From NCBI RefSeq assembly GCF_003390885.1, contig NZ_QMEL01000001.1, positions 124,001 to 188,000 on the forward strand: a stretch of DNA of 64,000 nucleotides, given 5' to 3'. Each line of letters begins with the position of its first letter. The first letter of the stretch is position 1. Source of the DNA: Pelagibacterium sediminicola. Its GTDB lineage: Bacteria > Pseudomonadota > Alphaproteobacteria > Rhizobiales > Devosiaceae. The notes beneath the pieces were generated by a model. That model was not told the origin of the DNA and did no database searches. It saw only the letters and a list, made by a program, of their open reading frames with translations. The position numbers were made by a program, and so were the translations under genes. Of the stretch, positions 62,875-64,000 are shown piece by piece.

Positions 62875-64000
62875 ATGACCCCAATGCTGATCGCCGCCGT
62901 CCTTCTGGTTCTGATGGGACTGGGCTACACGCAGGGCTTCTCGCGCAGCAGGGCGCTGCTTGCCGCCGACGGCGCAAGGCTTCACTCGCGCCCGCAATAT
63001 CACGGCGCGCTCGTCGCGCTCTGGGTTCTGGTGCCCGCCATTCTCGTTCTGGCGCTTTGGGTCATGTTCGGCCCCGGCGTCTCGCGCGCCTTCATCGTGT
63101 CTCAGCTTCCCGCCGACATCGTCGCGCTCGAAGGCTCTCAGCTCAATATCGCCATCGCGCGCATCCAGGCCATCGCCTCGGGCTTCGGGGTTGCCGGAGA
63201 GGTCGCGCCCTGGGAAACGGCGGCGGGCGAAACCTACGCGCAATTCCACTTCCTGACACTCCTGCTGGTCGTGGGGGCCGCTGCCGGTCTGGGCATCCTT
63301 GCCCTGCTTTACGCCCGCAAGCGCATCACCCCGGCGCTTCGTGCCCGCAACGCGGTCGAGCGCGCCATCGGGTGGCTGCTGCTTGCCTGTTCCGCCGTTG
63401 CGGTGCTCACCACCTTCGGGATCGTGGCCTCGCTCCTGACCGAAGCCATCCGTTTCTTCACCTTCGTCAACCCGCTCGACTTTTTCTTCGGCACCGTCTG
63501 GAACCCGCGCTTTTCCTCGACCGGCTCGGACGCCCAGGGCCAGTACGGCCTCCTGCCCCTGCTCTGGGGCACGATCATGGTCGCAGGGATCGCGATGCTG
63601 GTCGCGGTGCCGGTGGGGCTGATGACGGCCATCTATCTGTCCCAATACGCCTCCCCGCGCATGCGCAACACCATCAAGCCGGTGATCGAGGTGCTGGCGG
63701 GCATCCCCACCATCGTCTACGGCTTTTTCGCGCTGGTGACGATGGGCCCGGCCCTTGCCGCCTTGGGGCAGGCGATCGGGGTCGAGATCCGCGCTACCAG
63801 CGCGCTCACCGCCGGACTGGTGATGGGGATCATGATCATCCCCTTCATTTCCTCGCTCAGCGACGACATTCTGCGTCAGGTACCCCAGGCGATGCGGGAC
63901 GGCTCGCTCGGGCTTGGCGCAACCCAGAACGAAACCATCCGCCGGGTGCTGCTGCCCGCAGCCCTGCCCGGCATCGTCGGCGCAACCCTTCTCGCCATCT
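62875..64000 (+). CDS. pstC: Phosphate ABC transporter permease PstC (partial, runs off the window)
   Basis: First 375 codons of the membrane permease pairing with PstA. An extended N-terminal region (about 185 residues with several helices, as in alphaproteobacterial PstC) precedes the permease core: LLPLLWGTIMVAGIAMLVAVPVGLMTAIYLSQYASPRMRNTIKPVIEVLAGIPTIVYGFFAL and the ATPase-docking loop DGSLGLGATQNETIRRVLLPAALPGIVGA. AAAGAGACG precedes the ATG at 62875. No stop before position 64000. Confidence 0.92.
   Translation, partial: MTPMLIAAVLLVLMGLGYTQGFSRSRALLAADGARLHSRPQYHGALVALWVLVPAILVLALWVMFGPGVSRAFIVSQLPADIVALEGSQLNIAIARIQAIASGFGVAGEVAPWETAAGETYAQFHFLTLLLVVGAAAGLGILALLYARKRITPALRARNAVERAIGWLLLACSAVAVLTTFGIVASLLTEAIRFFTFVNPLDFFFGTVWNPRFSSTGSDAQGQYGLLPLLWGTIMVAGIAMLVAVPVGLMTAIYLSQYASPRMRNTIKPVIEVLAGIPTIVYGFFALVTMGPALAALGQAIGVEIRATSALTAGLVMGIMIIPFISSLSDDILRQVPQAMRDGSLGLGATQNETIRRVLLPAALPGIVGATLLAI

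Overview
The window looks like chromosomal DNA of a GC-rich alphaproteobacterium. Gene content (Lsr uptake, cbb3 oxidase, NirK/pseudoazurin, a gene-transfer-agent spike pair, PhoR/Pst) and many short intergenic palindromes suggest the order Hyphomicrobiales, perhaps a Devosia/Pelagibacterium-like genus. That placement is inference; no rRNA or tRNA gene was seen, and no IS element, integrase or CRISPR array was recognised.

Layout. (1) 1-7041: an autoinducer-2 (AI-2) locus of the Lsr type, with lsrACDB leftward and lsrR-lsrK-lsrG rightward from a shared control region holding two related inverted repeats. (2) 7170-13511: a GntR regulator, a DUF1932 dehydrogenase, formyl-tetrahydrofolate deformylase and an extradiol-type dioxygenase leftward, facing away from a MetF-like reductase and a catalytic-domain-only MetE-like methyltransferase. 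Together they suggest C1 (methyl) removal coupled to aromatic ring cleavage. (3) 13666-17027: two small unknown proteins, an aldo/keto reductase, and a two-gene GTA head-spike module away from any other phage gene. (4) 17022-23486: a nitrite-respiration block (NnrS, DUF1858, Crp/Fnr regulator, NirV, NirK, pseudoazurin, NnrU). (5) 23667-30487: a cbb3 oxidase operon (ccoNOQP, two unusual membrane proteins, ccoI, ccoS) lacking ccoG and ccoH. TTG-N8-CAA boxes precede nirK, ccoN and nnrS/DUF1858, so (4) and (5) probably form one low-oxygen/NO regulon.

(6) 30590-31165: an FMN reductase. (7) 31138-40026: an amino-sugar operon (binding protein, two permeases, ROK kinase, GntR/UTRA regulator, SIS protein, ABC ATPase, NagB-II-like deaminase, NagA). 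(8) 40132-49703: a metal-homeostasis island with CueR, CopA and CopZ under two CueR boxes, a chaperone plus a CPG-motif P-type ATPase, and a LysR regulator translationally coupled to an SPC-motif ATPase. (9) 50013-60092: DUF2937, PobA with its AraC-type regulator, a GH2 glycosidase carrying an in-frame palindromic insertion, an Old Yellow Enzyme, a RecD-like helicase, DUF924, a PfkB sugar kinase and PPK2. (10) 60287-64000: phoR, pstS and the start of pstC, with a three-repeat Pho box before pstS.

Intergenic DNA is seeded with at least two families of short palindromic repeats. One hairpin-rich element of this general kind sits inside the GH2 gene and keeps its frame. Functions rest on reading motifs and recalled family sequences; no database search was run.
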